The notes under the pieces were generated by a model, which saw nothing but the letters and a program-made list of their open reading frames with translations, was not told where the DNA came from and made no database searches. From the NCBI GenBank assembly GCA_964580575.1, contig CAZOLJ010000039.1:1-43542 (forward strand): a stretch of DNA of 43,542 nucleotides, read 5' to 3'. Shown one piece after another: positions 31,693-40,863 of the stretch. The stretch comes from CAVPDE01 sp964580575. Lineage in GTDB: Bacteria; Desulfobacterota; DSM-4660; Desulfatiglandales; HGW-15. A program made the position numbers and the translations under genes. How positions within the stretch are numbered: position 1 is the first letter of the stretch; every line of letters begins with the position of its first letter.

Positions 31693-33168
31693 TCATCTTC
31701 TGTATTTCCTGAACTTCTCCACGTCCTTCTTGAGCCAGTCCGGCCAGTATTCCTCCGAGATCGGGTAGCTTGCGTCCAGAGCCTGGAAAGACCCGTCGCC
31801 TGCAACCTTGGCAATCCTCTCATGGAGATTGTACTTCACCTCGTCCACGCCGATCATCTTCGCCACGGCACGGTTGATTTCCCCCAGGCTCTTGTCATAG
31901 GGGTTGCTTCCCTTGAAAGCCCTTTGAACCGCCAGCTCATTGAGACACTCTCTGCCCCTGTGCCATTCCTTGAAAGAGGGAAAAAACATGGGGCCGTAAG
32001 ACACCCAGAACTCGAGATAGCCGGCGCCCGCATTGTACACCACCCACACAGAGCCGCCTTCACTCACACTTCCGCGCACAATGCTGTCGTCGCCCATGGC
32101 GACGTTTTTGCCTTTCAACAGAGAATCAATGCCTCCGAACTTGAGGCCCACTTCCTGCGATCTTGTTCTGCGCACCCCTTCCTGAAAAGTCCTCACCGCC
32201 TGGGGGAGCTTGATCAGCGCGGGGAACAAGAGCTTGTTGAGGCCTTCTGCTATCCCAACGGTAACCCCCCACCCTGACTCGGGGTTGGGAATGACGATGT
32301 CTGCCCTGGAAGTCCTGTAATGGTCTACGAGTTCATGCCCGAGTTCTCTTCGGATCTGGAAAATCTCCTTGCCTCGGAAGAGAGACGCCACATTGCCGAA
32401 ATAGACTCCCTGGAAGATATCGGGCATCAGTTTCTCTTCCCGCAGGCGCTTGGTTTCGCATCCACGGGAGGAGCAAATCGTCATTTCCGCGCCTTCGTAC
32501 TCCCTCTCAGTGACTCCGTTGAGTCTGCGGTGAGAGCAGGACTCCGAACTGACGACAAAAGCTCCGTCAATCATCGCAAAGCAGAAAGGTTCAAAAGCCC
32601 GGTCATCGTTCAGAGCAATCAGGGAAGTCTCTTTGCCGTCGTGGATCAGAGCGAGCAGGGCGAAGGTGGCTCTTCCATGAAGCTTGTCCACGAGTTTTCT
32701 GCCCGCCTCAAAAGAAATACCTGATTCGCCGATGAACTTGTGGAGCAGGGCTCCGATCACTTCGGTCTTGTTGTCCGTTTCAAAAACGTAATCCCCTTCT
32801 AGGTCTGCCTTGAGATCGTCTTCTTTCACCAGGTAGCCGTCCATGGTCAGCACCACGCTGGTCTTGGAGCGCTTCCTGGGACGGATCTCGATGGGCTCGG
32901 CATTGATCTTCTCCGCCACCTTTCGTTTCGTGTAGCCGATGTTGCCGATGGCCGCCATGGGTTCAAGGTCCTGAAAGATGCGGATCAAGCTGGCATCCAC
33001 CACATCGGCGATCCTTCCAAGGCTTTTGTGAATATGAATCCCTTTCTTGGTACCGATGGCGAGCCCTGTGCTTGCCTTGCCCCTGTGCTGGCAAGCAGCG
33101 GTTGCCAGAAACGCCTTGTTCACCAGCTCCGGATCCTTTATCCCGTACACGCCTGCTATGCCGTCCAT
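31693..33168 (-). CDS. PurF-like protein without the catalytic cysteine
   Basis: A 491-residue homologue of amidophosphoribosyltransferase: an N-terminal Ntn-type glutaminase domain (to about residue 240) and a C-terminal phosphoribosyltransferase domain. In PurF the residue after Met is the nucleophile Cys1 (MCGI...). Here the protein begins MDGIAGVYG, so that position is Asp, and glutaminase activity is not expected. The start is firm because AGGAGAGG precedes the ATG and the homology begins at once. The PRPP-loop region is MGDDSIVRGSVSEGG, close to the VDDSIVRG motif, so the second domain may still bind a phosphoribosyl substrate. It is a stand-alone gene facing the 2-oxoacid oxidoreductase operon; its role is unknown. 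Confidence 0.82.
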   Translation of the reverse strand: MDGIAGVYGIKDPELVNKAFLATAACQHRGKASTGLAIGTKKGIHIHKSLGRIADVVDASLIRIFQDLEPMAAIGNIGYTKRKVAEKINAEPIEIRPRKRSKTSVVLTMDGYLVKEDDLKADLEGDYVFETDNKTEVIGALLHKFIGESGISFEAGRKLVDKLHGRATFALLALIHDGKETSLIALNDDRAFEPFCFAMIDGAFVVSSESCSHRRLNGVTEREYEGAEMTICSSRGCETKRLREEKLMPDIFQGVYFGNVASLFRGKEIFQIRRELGHELVDHYRTSRADIVIPNPESGWGVTVGIAEGLNKLLFPALIKLPQAVRTFQEGVRRTRSQEVGLKFGGIDSLLKGKNVAMGDDSIVRGSVSEGGSVWVVYNAGAGYLEFWVSYGPMFFPSFKEWHRGRECLNELAVQRAFKGSNPYDKSLGEINRAVAKMIGVDEVKYNLHERIAKVAGDGSFQALDASYPISEEYWPDWLKKDVEKFRKYRR

Positions 33169-33261
33169 GCGCCTCTCCTACGAAGACAGATTTTCGAGAT
33201 CTACAGTGACCGACAAAACAACGTTGTCACATTGGTAGATGATTACAGCGCCCCCACAAGG

Positions 33262-33310
33262 CAAATCCCCCCCTCGCCCCCCTCTACTAAAGGGGGGATG
33301 GGGGATTTTG
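33262..33310. repeat. C/G-rich palindromic repeat, copy 2
   Basis: Begins CAAATCCCCCCC, has the centre CTACTAAAG, and ends GATGGGGGATTTTG, the same plan and orientation as the copy at 6496-6546. Confidence 0.85.
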
Positions 33311-33449
33311 ATCCTGCTTGTCAACAGACGTGTCAACTTGTCGAATCAAATCCGTTCATGATTGTTTAGTCCCAGGAACGCACTCATATTCGAACTGAGG
33401 GAGTCATGTCAAGAGTGCTCCTGCCCTATTCCTCCGGGCGATGTTTCCC

Positions 33450-33478
33450 TTGTTCTTTCCCAACTTCTCTCTTATAAT
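33450..33478 (+). promoter_or_regulatory. Putative promoter of the TAXI-TRAP operon
   Basis: TTGTTC (33450-33455), a 17-base spacer and a perfect TATAAT (33473-33478) lie about 105 bases upstream of the binding-protein ATG. Confidence 0.5.
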
Positions 33479-33582
33479 CCCAGCCCTTGAATAAGTCCTC
33501 GGTTTCTTTTTGGTTTTCTGCGGAGAGAAAAAGACAAAAATCATTGTCGCAGGATCGGCATCTTGAGAGAAAGGAGACTTCT

Positions 33583-34581
33583 ATGAACAAGGGACTGAAG
33601 TATGGAGTGGCCGGCTTGGCGATCATCACACTCTTCCTGGTTTCATTTCCCGGACCGGCCCACAGCCAGGCGGGGAAGGATTGGCCCAAGATCGTGACCA
33701 TCGGCGGCGCACCCGTGGGCGGCACCGGCTTCATATATGCCGGAGGAGTTGCAAAAATCATGATGGAAAAGATGGGCGTCAACGCCTCCGTGGAAACAAC
33801 CGGCGGCCCGGTCCACAACACCCAGTTGACCCAGACCAAAGAGGTAACCATCGCAGGGGTGAGCGCTCCGGCCATCTACGAGGGCTGGCACGGGATGAAC
33901 TGGGCCAAAGGCACCAAACATCAGGACATCCGCTGCATCTTCCCCATGTACAACACCTACTTTCAGATGTACACCTTGAAGAAGACGGGCATTCAGGCTA
34001 TTCAAGGCCTCAGTGGCAAGGCAGTCGGCGTGGGCCCCACAGGAGGGACTTCCGCGCTTCTCTGGCCGCGGTTTCTGGAATATCTGGACATCAAACCGAG
34101 CCGCATCGTCAATGCCAGCTCCTCTGACCTCGCCGATCAGCTCAAGGATGGGCTGATTCACGCCAATGCCCAATCCGTAGGTATTCCCTGGGCCACCATC
34201 ACGGAAACCGAGACCATGAATGACGTGACGATCCTGGGCGTCTCAAAAGCGGATGCGGTCAAGATCATGGAGAAGCTTCCCTACCTTTCACCCGGCCTTA
34301 TCCCCAAGGGCACTTACAAGGCCAACAAGGACATGGAGGTTGACACCGTGTCCTTCTGGAGCTTTTACATTGCCCATAAGGACGTGCCCGAAGACTTTAT
34401 CTATGCGGTGGTCAAGAACGTCCTCGACAACCGGGATATCCTCGTTGCAACCCACAAGGCCGCACAGGAAACCAAGCCCGAATTCATTGTCTATAGCCCC
34501 ATTCCGCTCCATCCGGGAGCAGTCAAGTACTACAAGGAAAAAGGCGTGGCCATACCCGAGAAAATCCTGCCGCCGAAATGA
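33583..34581 (+). CDS. TAXI-family TRAP transporter solute-binding protein
   Basis: A 332-residue periplasmic binding protein. The signal peptide MNKGLKYGVAGLAIITLF is followed by probable cleavage after AHS. The family hallmark is IVTIGGAPVGGTGFIYAGG at the start of the mature protein, with GKAVGVGPTGGTSALLWP in the middle. The ATG at 33583 has AAGGAG six bases upstream; an earlier frame start at 33487 is rejected because it precedes the signal peptide. It forms an operon with the fused permease downstream. Known TAXI systems import C4-dicarboxylates, glutamate or other small organic anions; the substrate here is unknown. Confidence 0.92.
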   Translation: MNKGLKYGVAGLAIITLFLVSFPGPAHSQAGKDWPKIVTIGGAPVGGTGFIYAGGVAKIMMEKMGVNASVETTGGPVHNTQLTQTKEVTIAGVSAPAIYEGWHGMNWAKGTKHQDIRCIFPMYNTYFQMYTLKKTGIQAIQGLSGKAVGVGPTGGTSALLWPRFLEYLDIKPSRIVNASSSDLADQLKDGLIHANAQSVGIPWATITETETMNDVTILGVSKADAVKIMEKLPYLSPGLIPKGTYKANKDMEVDTVSFWSFYIAHKDVPEDFIYAVVKNVLDNRDILVATHKAAQETKPEFIVYSPIPLHPGAVKYYKEKGVAIPEKILPPK

Positions 34582-34635
34582 AGACCGGACCTTCTATTCT
34601 CCCTTTGACATGACCCGGTAAACGAGCAGCGGCCG

Positions 34636-36582
34636 ATGATGGAGAATGAAAAAGACGTCGATATAAAACTCGACAAAACCAAAGACCTTGAAATGGCTCC
34701 CAAGCGAGAGCTGCCCGGGCTCATCGGTCGGGCCATTGCTATGGTCGCTGCACTGATGAGCCTTTTTCATGTGGTGGTTCTGATCTTCTGGCCCATTGAT
34801 CCCTGGTATTTCCGCAGTCTCCATATCACCTTCGGCGCTCTTCTCGTTTTCGCTCTGGTGCCGGGCCGGGCCGGCCATGCCATGAGCAGAATCCCCTGGT
34901 TCGATTACCTGCTCATGGGATCGATCCTGATCCCGGTCCTCTATCTTTTTGTTGAGTTCGAAGGCTGGATATTCCGTGCCGGAGTCACGCCGACGACGTG
35001 GGACGCGGTCTTTGCCTTCATCTTCGTCCTGGGGGTCCTGGAAATGGCCCGCCGCGCTACAGGATGGGCTTTGCCTATCATCGCCGTTGTCTTTATTCTC
35101 TACGGCTATTTCGGGCCCTACCTGCCGGGACTCTTTCAGCACAAGGGGTACGGCTGGGCCAGGATCATGACTTTCCTTTTCAGCCTTGACGGCATTCTGA
35201 GCATTCCCATCTTCGCCTCGGCCCACTATATTTTCTTTTTCATTCTCTTTGGGGCGTTCCTCGAGACCTCGGGGCTTGGCCGATTTACCGTGGAATTCGC
35301 ACGCGCCGTGGCCGGAAGCAGGCGCGGCGGGCCGGCCAAGGTCTCCATCGTGTCGAGTGCTCTCATAGGCACCACGTCCGGTTCTTCTGTGGCCAACGTC
35401 ATGGTGGACGGCGTCTTTAATATTCCTTTGATGAAGGCCACCGGTTTCCGGCCGGCCATTGCCTGTGCCATAGAAGCCATGAACAGCTCGGGCGGACAAA
35501 TCGTACCGCCGGTCATGGGGGCCGGGGCCTTTCTCATGGCGGAAATCCTCGGTCTTCCTTACTGGCAGGTGGCCCTGGCGGCTGTCATCCCTGCAATCAT
35601 GTACTACAGCGCCGCCTACTGGATGATCGATCTTTACGCCGCAAAGATGGGGCTCATCGGTATCCCCAGGGATCAACTCCCCTCCATTCGCAAGCTTCTC
35701 ATGGACAAAGGTTATCTCTTCATCCCCTTTGTTGTGCTCATTTACAACCTGATGGTTCTCCAGCTGTCGCCTTTTCGGTCAGCAGCCTGGGCCATCCTCG
35801 TCCTTTTGATCTTGAGCTTGTTCCGGGCAGAGACGCGGCTGGGGCCGAAGAAGATTTATGACACCCTTTCTGCGGGTGCTAAGAGTTCCATAGAGATTGT
35901 TGCGACCTGCGCAGCCGCGGGCATTATCCTCGGGGTGATCGCTCAAACCGGGCTGGGAATCAAAGCCGCGTTGATCATCTTCAGCTACTCAAAAGGGATC
36001 CTCCTCCTTGCTCTCGCATTTACCATGGTGATCGCCGTCATCCTCGGCATGGGCCTGCCGACCACCGCGGCTTACGCGATCTCCGCCTCTGTGCTGGCCC
36101 CGGGATTGATCAAGATGGGCGTCGAACCCCTGGCTGCGCACCTCTTTATTTTCTATTTCGCATGCCTCTCCCCTCTCACGCCTCCCATGGCTGTGGCGGC
36201 TTATGCGGCGGCGGCCATCGGCAAAGCCAACTTCTGGGATGTGGGCTGGCTTTCCGTCAAGTTCGCTCTGGCCGGATTCATTGTGCCCTACATGTTCGTT
36301 TATGGTCCGGCGATGATTCTGAAGGGAGCGGCCTGGGAAATCGGTCTCGCCCTCATCACCGGGCTGCTGGGTACCCTCACTCTCTCGGCTGCCGTACAAG
36401 GTTATCTTCTTGCAAGGCTGGGAAATACCCTCCGCGTGCTTCTCCTCATCATCTCTTTACTCCTGCTCAAGCCGGGGTGGATCACGGATTGCATCGGGCT
36501 TGCCCTTCTGGCAGGAGCCGTTCTCCTTCAGGTGCGAACAAGGAGATTTCCAGTTGCGTCCACACCGCAAGCTGAGTCATAG
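34636..36582 (+). CDS. TRAP transporter fused permease (4TM/12TM)
   Basis: A 648-residue membrane protein combining the small DctQ-type and large DctM-type permease parts in one chain, as is normal for TAXI-TRAP systems. The N-terminal third has about six hydrophobic segments; the DctM part carries GTTSGSSVANVMVDGVFNIP and AMNSSGGQIVPPVMGAGAF, and GMGLPTTAAYAI further on. It works with the binding protein 54 bases upstream as an ion-driven secondary importer. Two in-frame ATGs (34636 and 34639) are possible starts, with a weak ribosome site. Confidence 0.93.
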   Translation: MMENEKDVDIKLDKTKDLEMAPKRELPGLIGRAIAMVAALMSLFHVVVLIFWPIDPWYFRSLHITFGALLVFALVPGRAGHAMSRIPWFDYLLMGSILIPVLYLFVEFEGWIFRAGVTPTTWDAVFAFIFVLGVLEMARRATGWALPIIAVVFILYGYFGPYLPGLFQHKGYGWARIMTFLFSLDGILSIPIFASAHYIFFFILFGAFLETSGLGRFTVEFARAVAGSRRGGPAKVSIVSSALIGTTSGSSVANVMVDGVFNIPLMKATGFRPAIACAIEAMNSSGGQIVPPVMGAGAFLMAEILGLPYWQVALAAVIPAIMYYSAAYWMIDLYAAKMGLIGIPRDQLPSIRKLLMDKGYLFIPFVVLIYNLMVLQLSPFRSAAWAILVLLILSLFRAETRLGPKKIYDTLSAGAKSSIEIVATCAAAGIILGVIAQTGLGIKAALIIFSYSKGILLLALAFTMVIAVILGMGLPTTAAYAISASVLAPGLIKMGVEPLAAHLFIFYFACLSPLTPPMAVAAYAAAAIGKANFWDVGWLSVKFALAGFIVPYMFVYGPAMILKGAAWEIGLALITGLLGTLTLSAAVQGYLLARLGNTLRVLLLIISLLLLKPGWITDCIGLALLAGAVLLQVRTRRFPVASTPQAES

Positions 36583-36751
36583 GCTCGCAACCGATAAGCC
36601 CCGCTGGAGCCATGAAAACCTCTCCTTGATTCCAAAGACTTCCGTTTTGTGATATTCCTGATTCATGCAACGATAGGGTAACGAGTGGGCACGGGCTGCG
36701 CCCGGACCAAGCCATGGTTTGAATAAGGCTCGGAATGGAGAAAAGTCGCAG

Positions 36752-38110
36752 ATGAATGGCGATGTCCAAAAGACGAGTCCGATGAATATCCTGGTTGTGG
36801 ATGATGACGGCAACATCCGCAAGACACTCTCCTACTGCCTCGCTGCTGAGGGGTATACGGTCATAGCGGTGAGCAATCCCGACGACGCCGTCGAAGAGGC
36901 CAAACGACGCTCCTTTGATATTGCCTTCGTGGACCTCAAGCTGGGCGAAGCAAACGGCATGGATTTGATTTCCCTTTTGGGGTCGTCATCTTCGTGGACC
37001 AAGGTCGTCGTCATCACGGCCTACGCTTCTATTGAGACCGCTGTAGAGGCCATGCGACGGGGCGCCACGGATTACATCGCGAAACCCTTTACTCCCGACC
37101 AGGTGAGGATCCTGACCAGGCGAATCGGCCGCGTCCGGGAATTGGAAATCCAGGTTGCCGCACTCAAAGAGGATATGCAGCGACTGGGTCCGGAAACACA
37201 ACTCCAGAGTCGAAACAGCGGTATGCAACGGGTTATCGAGATGGCGAGAAAGGCCGCTCCCTCAGAAGCGATTGTGTTGCTTCGTGGTGAAAGCGGCACC
37301 GGTAAATCGGTGTTTGCCCGGGCCATCCACCGCTGGAGTTCAAGAGCCGCCAAGCCCATGACCGTGGTGGCATGTCCGGCAGTCCCTTCCGAACTTCTTG
37401 AGAGTGAACTCTTCGGACATGCCAAGGGCGCCTTCACTGGCGCGGTTCGGGATCATCCAGGCCGTATCGCGGCTTGCGAGGGCGGGACGCTCTTCCTTGA
37501 CGAAATTGGGGACATGGCCCCCTCTGTCCAGGCCAAGCTGCTCCACTTCATCCAGGAGAAAGAGTATGAACGCCTTGGGGAAGCGAAGCCGCGCAAGGCG
37601 GATGTGCGAGTCATCGCGGCCACCAACGCCGATATCGAAAAGCGTGTAGCCGAAGGCTTTTTCAGGGAGGATCTCTTTTACCGTCTCAACGTGATCAGCC
37701 TCACCTTGCCGCCGCTTCGGGAGCGGCCGGAAGATATCGTGCCGCTGGCCCTGGACTTTCTCCATTATTTCTGCCGTACCAACCACAAATCGATCCTCGG
37801 TTTCAACGATGGGGCAACCGAAAGGCTCAGCAGGTACTCGTGGCCGGGCAATGTCCGAGAACTCCGCAACACGGTAGAGCGGGCCGTGATCCTGGGAAGC
37901 GGCGAACCGATCGGCGAGAAAGACCTGCCTGAAAACATCGCTCCTGTGACCGGTACACCCTCCATCGGCGATAGGGTGCCGTTGTCTACTATAGAAGAAC
38001 TGCACATTCGAAGAGTCTTAGCCTGTACCTCCTCGCTTCAAGAAGCCGCTGATGTTCTGGGCATTGACCAGGCAACGCTGTGGCGCAGAAGAAAAACATA
38101 CGGCATCTGA
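36752..38110 (+). CDS. NtrC-family sigma54-dependent response regulator
   Basis: A 452-residue activator with all three domains. Receiver: D17-D19 pocket, phosphoacceptor D61 in FVDLKLGE, T89 and K111. AAA+ domain: Walker A GESGTGKS (179-186), the sigma54-contact loop GAFTGA (226-231) and Walker B LFLDEIGD (247-254). A Fis-type helix-turn-helix closes the protein (EAADVLGIDQATLWRRR). The GAFTGA motif means it should activate sigma54 promoters, and a strong one lies 120 bases downstream. The layout resembles AlgB next to KinB. Start is uncertain: ATG 36752 is chosen over a TTG at 36719 and an ATG at 36782. Confidence 0.9.
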   Translation: MNGDVQKTSPMNILVVDDDGNIRKTLSYCLAAEGYTVIAVSNPDDAVEEAKRRSFDIAFVDLKLGEANGMDLISLLGSSSSWTKVVVITAYASIETAVEAMRRGATDYIAKPFTPDQVRILTRRIGRVRELEIQVAALKEDMQRLGPETQLQSRNSGMQRVIEMARKAAPSEAIVLLRGESGTGKSVFARAIHRWSSRAAKPMTVVACPAVPSELLESELFGHAKGAFTGAVRDHPGRIAACEGGTLFLDEIGDMAPSVQAKLLHFIQEKEYERLGEAKPRKADVRVIAATNADIEKRVAEGFFREDLFYRLNVISLTLPPLRERPEDIVPLALDFLHYFCRTNHKSILGFNDGATERLSRYSWPGNVRELRNTVERAVILGSGEPIGEKDLPENIAPVTGTPSIGDRVPLSTIEELHIRRVLACTSSLQEAADVLGIDQATLWRRRKTYGI

Positions 38111-38128
38111 CCCGCTTTCTCTCATCGC

Positions 38129-38183
38129 CCGCCTTGCGTTTTGCAAAGATCATCGTGCCTCAGCTTCTTAAATTGCAAGGCGG
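38129..38183 (+). promoter_or_regulatory. Inverted 9-mer pair, possible activator binding sites
   Basis: CCGCCTTGC (38129-38137) and GCAAGGCGG (38175-38183) are exact inverted copies, 46 bases centre to centre, 50-105 bases upstream of the -24 element. This is a usual place for NtrC-type upstream activating sites; binding is not shown. Confidence 0.4.
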
Positions 38184-38232
38184 CTGCTCCCTGTCTGGCG
38201 TATAACTTATTGAAATTGTGTTGGTTCCACTA

Positions 38233-38249
38233 TGGCACAACGATTGCTT
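38233..38249 (+). promoter_or_regulatory. Sigma54 (-24/-12) promoter
   Basis: TGGCAC-N5-TTGCTT with the invariant GG (38234-38235) and GC (38246-38247) exactly ten bases apart, a near-perfect match to the -24/-12 consensus. The predicted start of transcription is near 38259, about 34 bases before the kinase ATG. Confidence 0.82.
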
Positions 38250-38292
38250 TAGTGAATGGTGCCTGCGTCGACCACATGCAGGAGGATGTCCT

Positions 38293-40125
38293 ATGACACT
38301 TAAGAAGAAAATACTGATTGGATACGGCGTGGCCTTTGTCCTCATGGGGCTGGTGGTGGTGTGGGCTGTGACAAATCTGGTTTCCCTGGGGAAGGCGAGC
38401 GACGCGATTCTGCGAGAAAACTACCGCAGCATCCTTGCCGCCGAAAACATGGTCGACACGTTGGAAAGGCAAGACAGTGCAGTGCTTCTAATACTCCTTG
38501 GAGACGCTGAAAAGGGAATCCACCAGTTCCGTGAAAACGAGTCCATGTTTCTTCAATGGCTGGCCAGAGCAAAAGACAATATCACGATCCAGGGCGAGGG
38601 GGAGCTTGTACAATCCATTGAAGCTAACTATGCGAAGTACCGACGGGAGTTTTCGGCACGGACGGATTTGCGCGATGCGGCCAAGCCGCCTCTTCAGGTT
38701 CCCTATTATGAGGAGGCAATTTTCCCCCTCTTCGCCGAAGTGCGTGATTGGTGCATACGCCTGCGTAATCTCAACGAGGAAACGATGTACGCCGCCAGTC
38801 TAAGGGCAGGCACCGTTGCCAATCGCGCCATCTGGTCCACGGCATTCGTGGCGGCGTCGGCTCTAATTGTCGCACTGATCTTCAGCCTGCTCCTCGCTGA
38901 GCGTATCGTCCGGCCGCTCCGGCGCTTCATGGATGCGTCACGGAAGATCTCTGCGGGGGACTATGCCGTGCAAGTCCCGGTCGAGACCGATGACGAACTG
39001 GGTCGCCTTGCCGGCGAATTCAATCAGATGGCCGCCCAGCTCGGGCAATACCACGAGATGAACATCGAGCAGATCATTTCGGAGAAAAACAAGGGAGAAG
39101 CGATCCTTTCCAACATTGAGGACGGGGTGGTCGTTTTCGACACAGACCTCAAGGCGACAGGAATCAATCCAGCCGGCCGCCGAATGCTGGACCTGGAATT
39201 CGCCGAGGTCCAGACCCTGGTGTGCGCGGACATTCTGCCCGCCCCCAATGTTTGCGAAATGATTCGAAGGACCGTCGAAACGGGGATGCAGCCCGACGTT
39301 CCCGAGGAACAGCGGATCATTACTCTCCAGAAGGGAGAACGATCCCGGCACTATCTCTTTTCCGTCACGCCGATTCGCGGAAGGGACCGCAACCTGTCCG
39401 GCATCGTGCTCCTGCTCAGGGACATCACTCGTTTAAAGGAAGTGGAAAGGCTGAAGAGTGAATTCGTCATGGCGGCCTCTCACGAACTGCGCACGCCGCT
39501 CACCGGTATGGGCATGAGCATTGATCTGCTGTTGGAACACGCCGCCCAGGGGCTTGCCGAAAAAGACCGGGAGTTGCTTCAGGCCGCGCACGAGGAAGTC
39601 TACCGGATGAAAGCCCTGGTCAACGATCTGCTGGACTTGTCCAAGATCGAGGCAGGCAGAATTGAGCTGGAATTTGAAAAAGTTCCGGTCCAGACCCTTT
39701 TCGAACACGTCCAGGAGGTTTTCAAAGGCCAGGCGGAGATGAAACAGGTCAAGCTCACCTCAGAACTGGCCGGCGATCTACCCGAGGTTCGCGCGGACGC
39801 CAACAAAGTCGCCTGGGTACTGACCAATCTGATTTCCAACGCCCTGAGATACGTGAGGCAGGACGGGCAGATCCAAATCGCGGCAAAAAAGGTCGGCCCT
39901 CATGTCCACCTGTCCGTACGCGACAACGGACCGGGGATCCCCCCGGAATATCAATCGAAGATCTTCCAGAAATTCTTTCAGGTGAAGGGACGACAGTCTG
40001 GAGGCACAGGTTTAGGGCTCGCCATCTGCAAGGAGATCGTGCGCGCTCATGGAGGCGCAATCTGGGTGGAATCATCGGCCGGTCAGGGGAGCACGTTCAC
40101 CTTCACCCTGCCGGTGGCCCAGTAG
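38293..40125 (+). CDS. Membrane sensor histidine kinase (KinB-like)
   Basis: A 610-residue kinase. TM1 is at about 7-29, a helical periplasmic sensor (about 30-178, like that of KinB) follows, TM2 is at about 180-202, then HAMP (203-255), a PAS domain (about 265-380), HisKA with H397 in SHELRTPLTG, and HATPase_c (N box NKVAWVLTNLISNALRY, G1 DNGPGIPPE, G2 GGTGLGLAI). The ATG at 38293 has GGAGG upstream. It follows the sigma54 promoter and precedes a receiver-TPR gene with 9 bases between. Its natural partner is either the NtrC-type regulator upstream or the receiver protein downstream. Confidence 0.92.
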   Translation: MTLKKKILIGYGVAFVLMGLVVVWAVTNLVSLGKASDAILRENYRSILAAENMVDTLERQDSAVLLILLGDAEKGIHQFRENESMFLQWLARAKDNITIQGEGELVQSIEANYAKYRREFSARTDLRDAAKPPLQVPYYEEAIFPLFAEVRDWCIRLRNLNEETMYAASLRAGTVANRAIWSTAFVAASALIVALIFSLLLAERIVRPLRRFMDASRKISAGDYAVQVPVETDDELGRLAGEFNQMAAQLGQYHEMNIEQIISEKNKGEAILSNIEDGVVVFDTDLKATGINPAGRRMLDLEFAEVQTLVCADILPAPNVCEMIRRTVETGMQPDVPEEQRIITLQKGERSRHYLFSVTPIRGRDRNLSGIVLLLRDITRLKEVERLKSEFVMAASHELRTPLTGMGMSIDLLLEHAAQGLAEKDRELLQAAHEEVYRMKALVNDLLDLSKIEAGRIELEFEKVPVQTLFEHVQEVFKGQAEMKQVKLTSELAGDLPEVRADANKVAWVLTNLISNALRYVRQDGQIQIAAKKVGPHVHLSVRDNGPGIPPEYQSKIFQKFFQVKGRQSGGTGLGLAICKEIVRAHGGAIWVESSAGQGSTFTFTLPVAQ

Positions 40126-40134
40126 GAGGACTGC

Positions 40135-40863
40135 ATGGAAAAGAAGGCGATTCTCGTTGTGGATGATGAAAAAAACATCCGTCTGACCCTGTCCCAGTCC
40201 CTGGAAGCGCTGGGGATCCAGGTCCACACAGCGGTCAACGGCGAAGAAGCGCTGCAGAAGCTTGGAGAGGTCCAGTTCGGTCTGGTGTTCCTGGACCTGA
40301 AAATGCCGGGAATGGACGGCATGGAGGTACTTCGCAGGATCAAGGATGACTGGCCCACGGCCCGAGTCATCATCATCACGGCCCATGGAACCATCGAGTC
40401 CGCCGTGGAGGCCATGAAACTCGGGGCCGTGGACTTTATTCAGAAGCCGTTCAGTCCGGGCGAAATCAGGGACCTTGCCACCCTTGTCCTGGAACGGGAG
40501 GCACTGGATGAGGCCACCGCGGCGGACTACCGGGCATGGATCGAGCTGAGCAAGCGTCAGATCACGGACAGAGATTTTGCCGCGGCGCGTGGGCATGTCC
40601 GCAAGGCGATTGCCGCTGACCCGGGTCAGCCCGAAGCCTACAACCTGCTGGGAGCACTGCTCGAAATCAAGGGGGACTGGGTGGCAGCGCAGAAGTTCTA
40701 CCGCGCAGCGCTCGACATCGACCCCACGTTCAAACCAGCCTCGGCGAACCTGGAGCGGACCACGTCCTGGCACAAGGCCGGAAAGGTCGATCTGGGACCG
40801 GAAAAGGAAGAGGCCGGACTCCAGGAGGACGCTGGCGAGGGGGGAGATGACCATGAGCCATAG
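40135..40863 (+). CDS. Response regulator with TPR-like output region
   Basis: A 242-residue protein. The receiver domain has the D10-D11 pocket, D54 (FLDLKMPG) and a K near residue 104 (IQKPFSP). After a linker, residues about 137-205 form two TPR-like units (ARGHVRKAIAADPGQPEAYN and AAQKFYRAALDIDPTFKPA), and the tail is rich in Glu/Asp. It has no DNA-binding domain, so it probably acts by protein contact. AGGAGG precedes the ATG by five bases. It overlaps the first trkA gene by 11 bases. Confidence 0.87.
   Translation: MEKKAILVVDDEKNIRLTLSQSLEALGIQVHTAVNGEEALQKLGEVQFGLVFLDLKMPGMDGMEVLRRIKDDWPTARVIIITAHGTIESAVEAMKLGAVDFIQKPFSPGEIRDLATLVLEREALDEATAADYRAWIELSKRQITDRDFAAARGHVRKAIAADPGQPEAYNLLGALLEIKGDWVAAQKFYRAALDIDPTFKPASANLERTTSWHKAGKVDLGPEKEEAGLQEDAGEGGDDHEP

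Larger units (their letters stand above)
33169..33582. other. Divergent intergenic region with a palindrome and a promoter
   Basis: No gene is seen in these 414 bases. Contents: a 10-base perfect palindrome ACAACGTTGT at 33218-33227 about 50 bases upstream of the PurF-like start, the C/G-rich palindromic repeat at 33262-33310, and a plus-strand promoter at 33450-33478 for the TRAP operon. Confidence 0.65.

Noticed and set aside
36688..36705. A second sigma54 promoter (GGGCAC...GCGCC) before the NtrC-type gene
   Set aside because: The spacing fits but the -12 half is GCGC rather than TTGC and the -24 half lacks the leading T, so the match is too weak.
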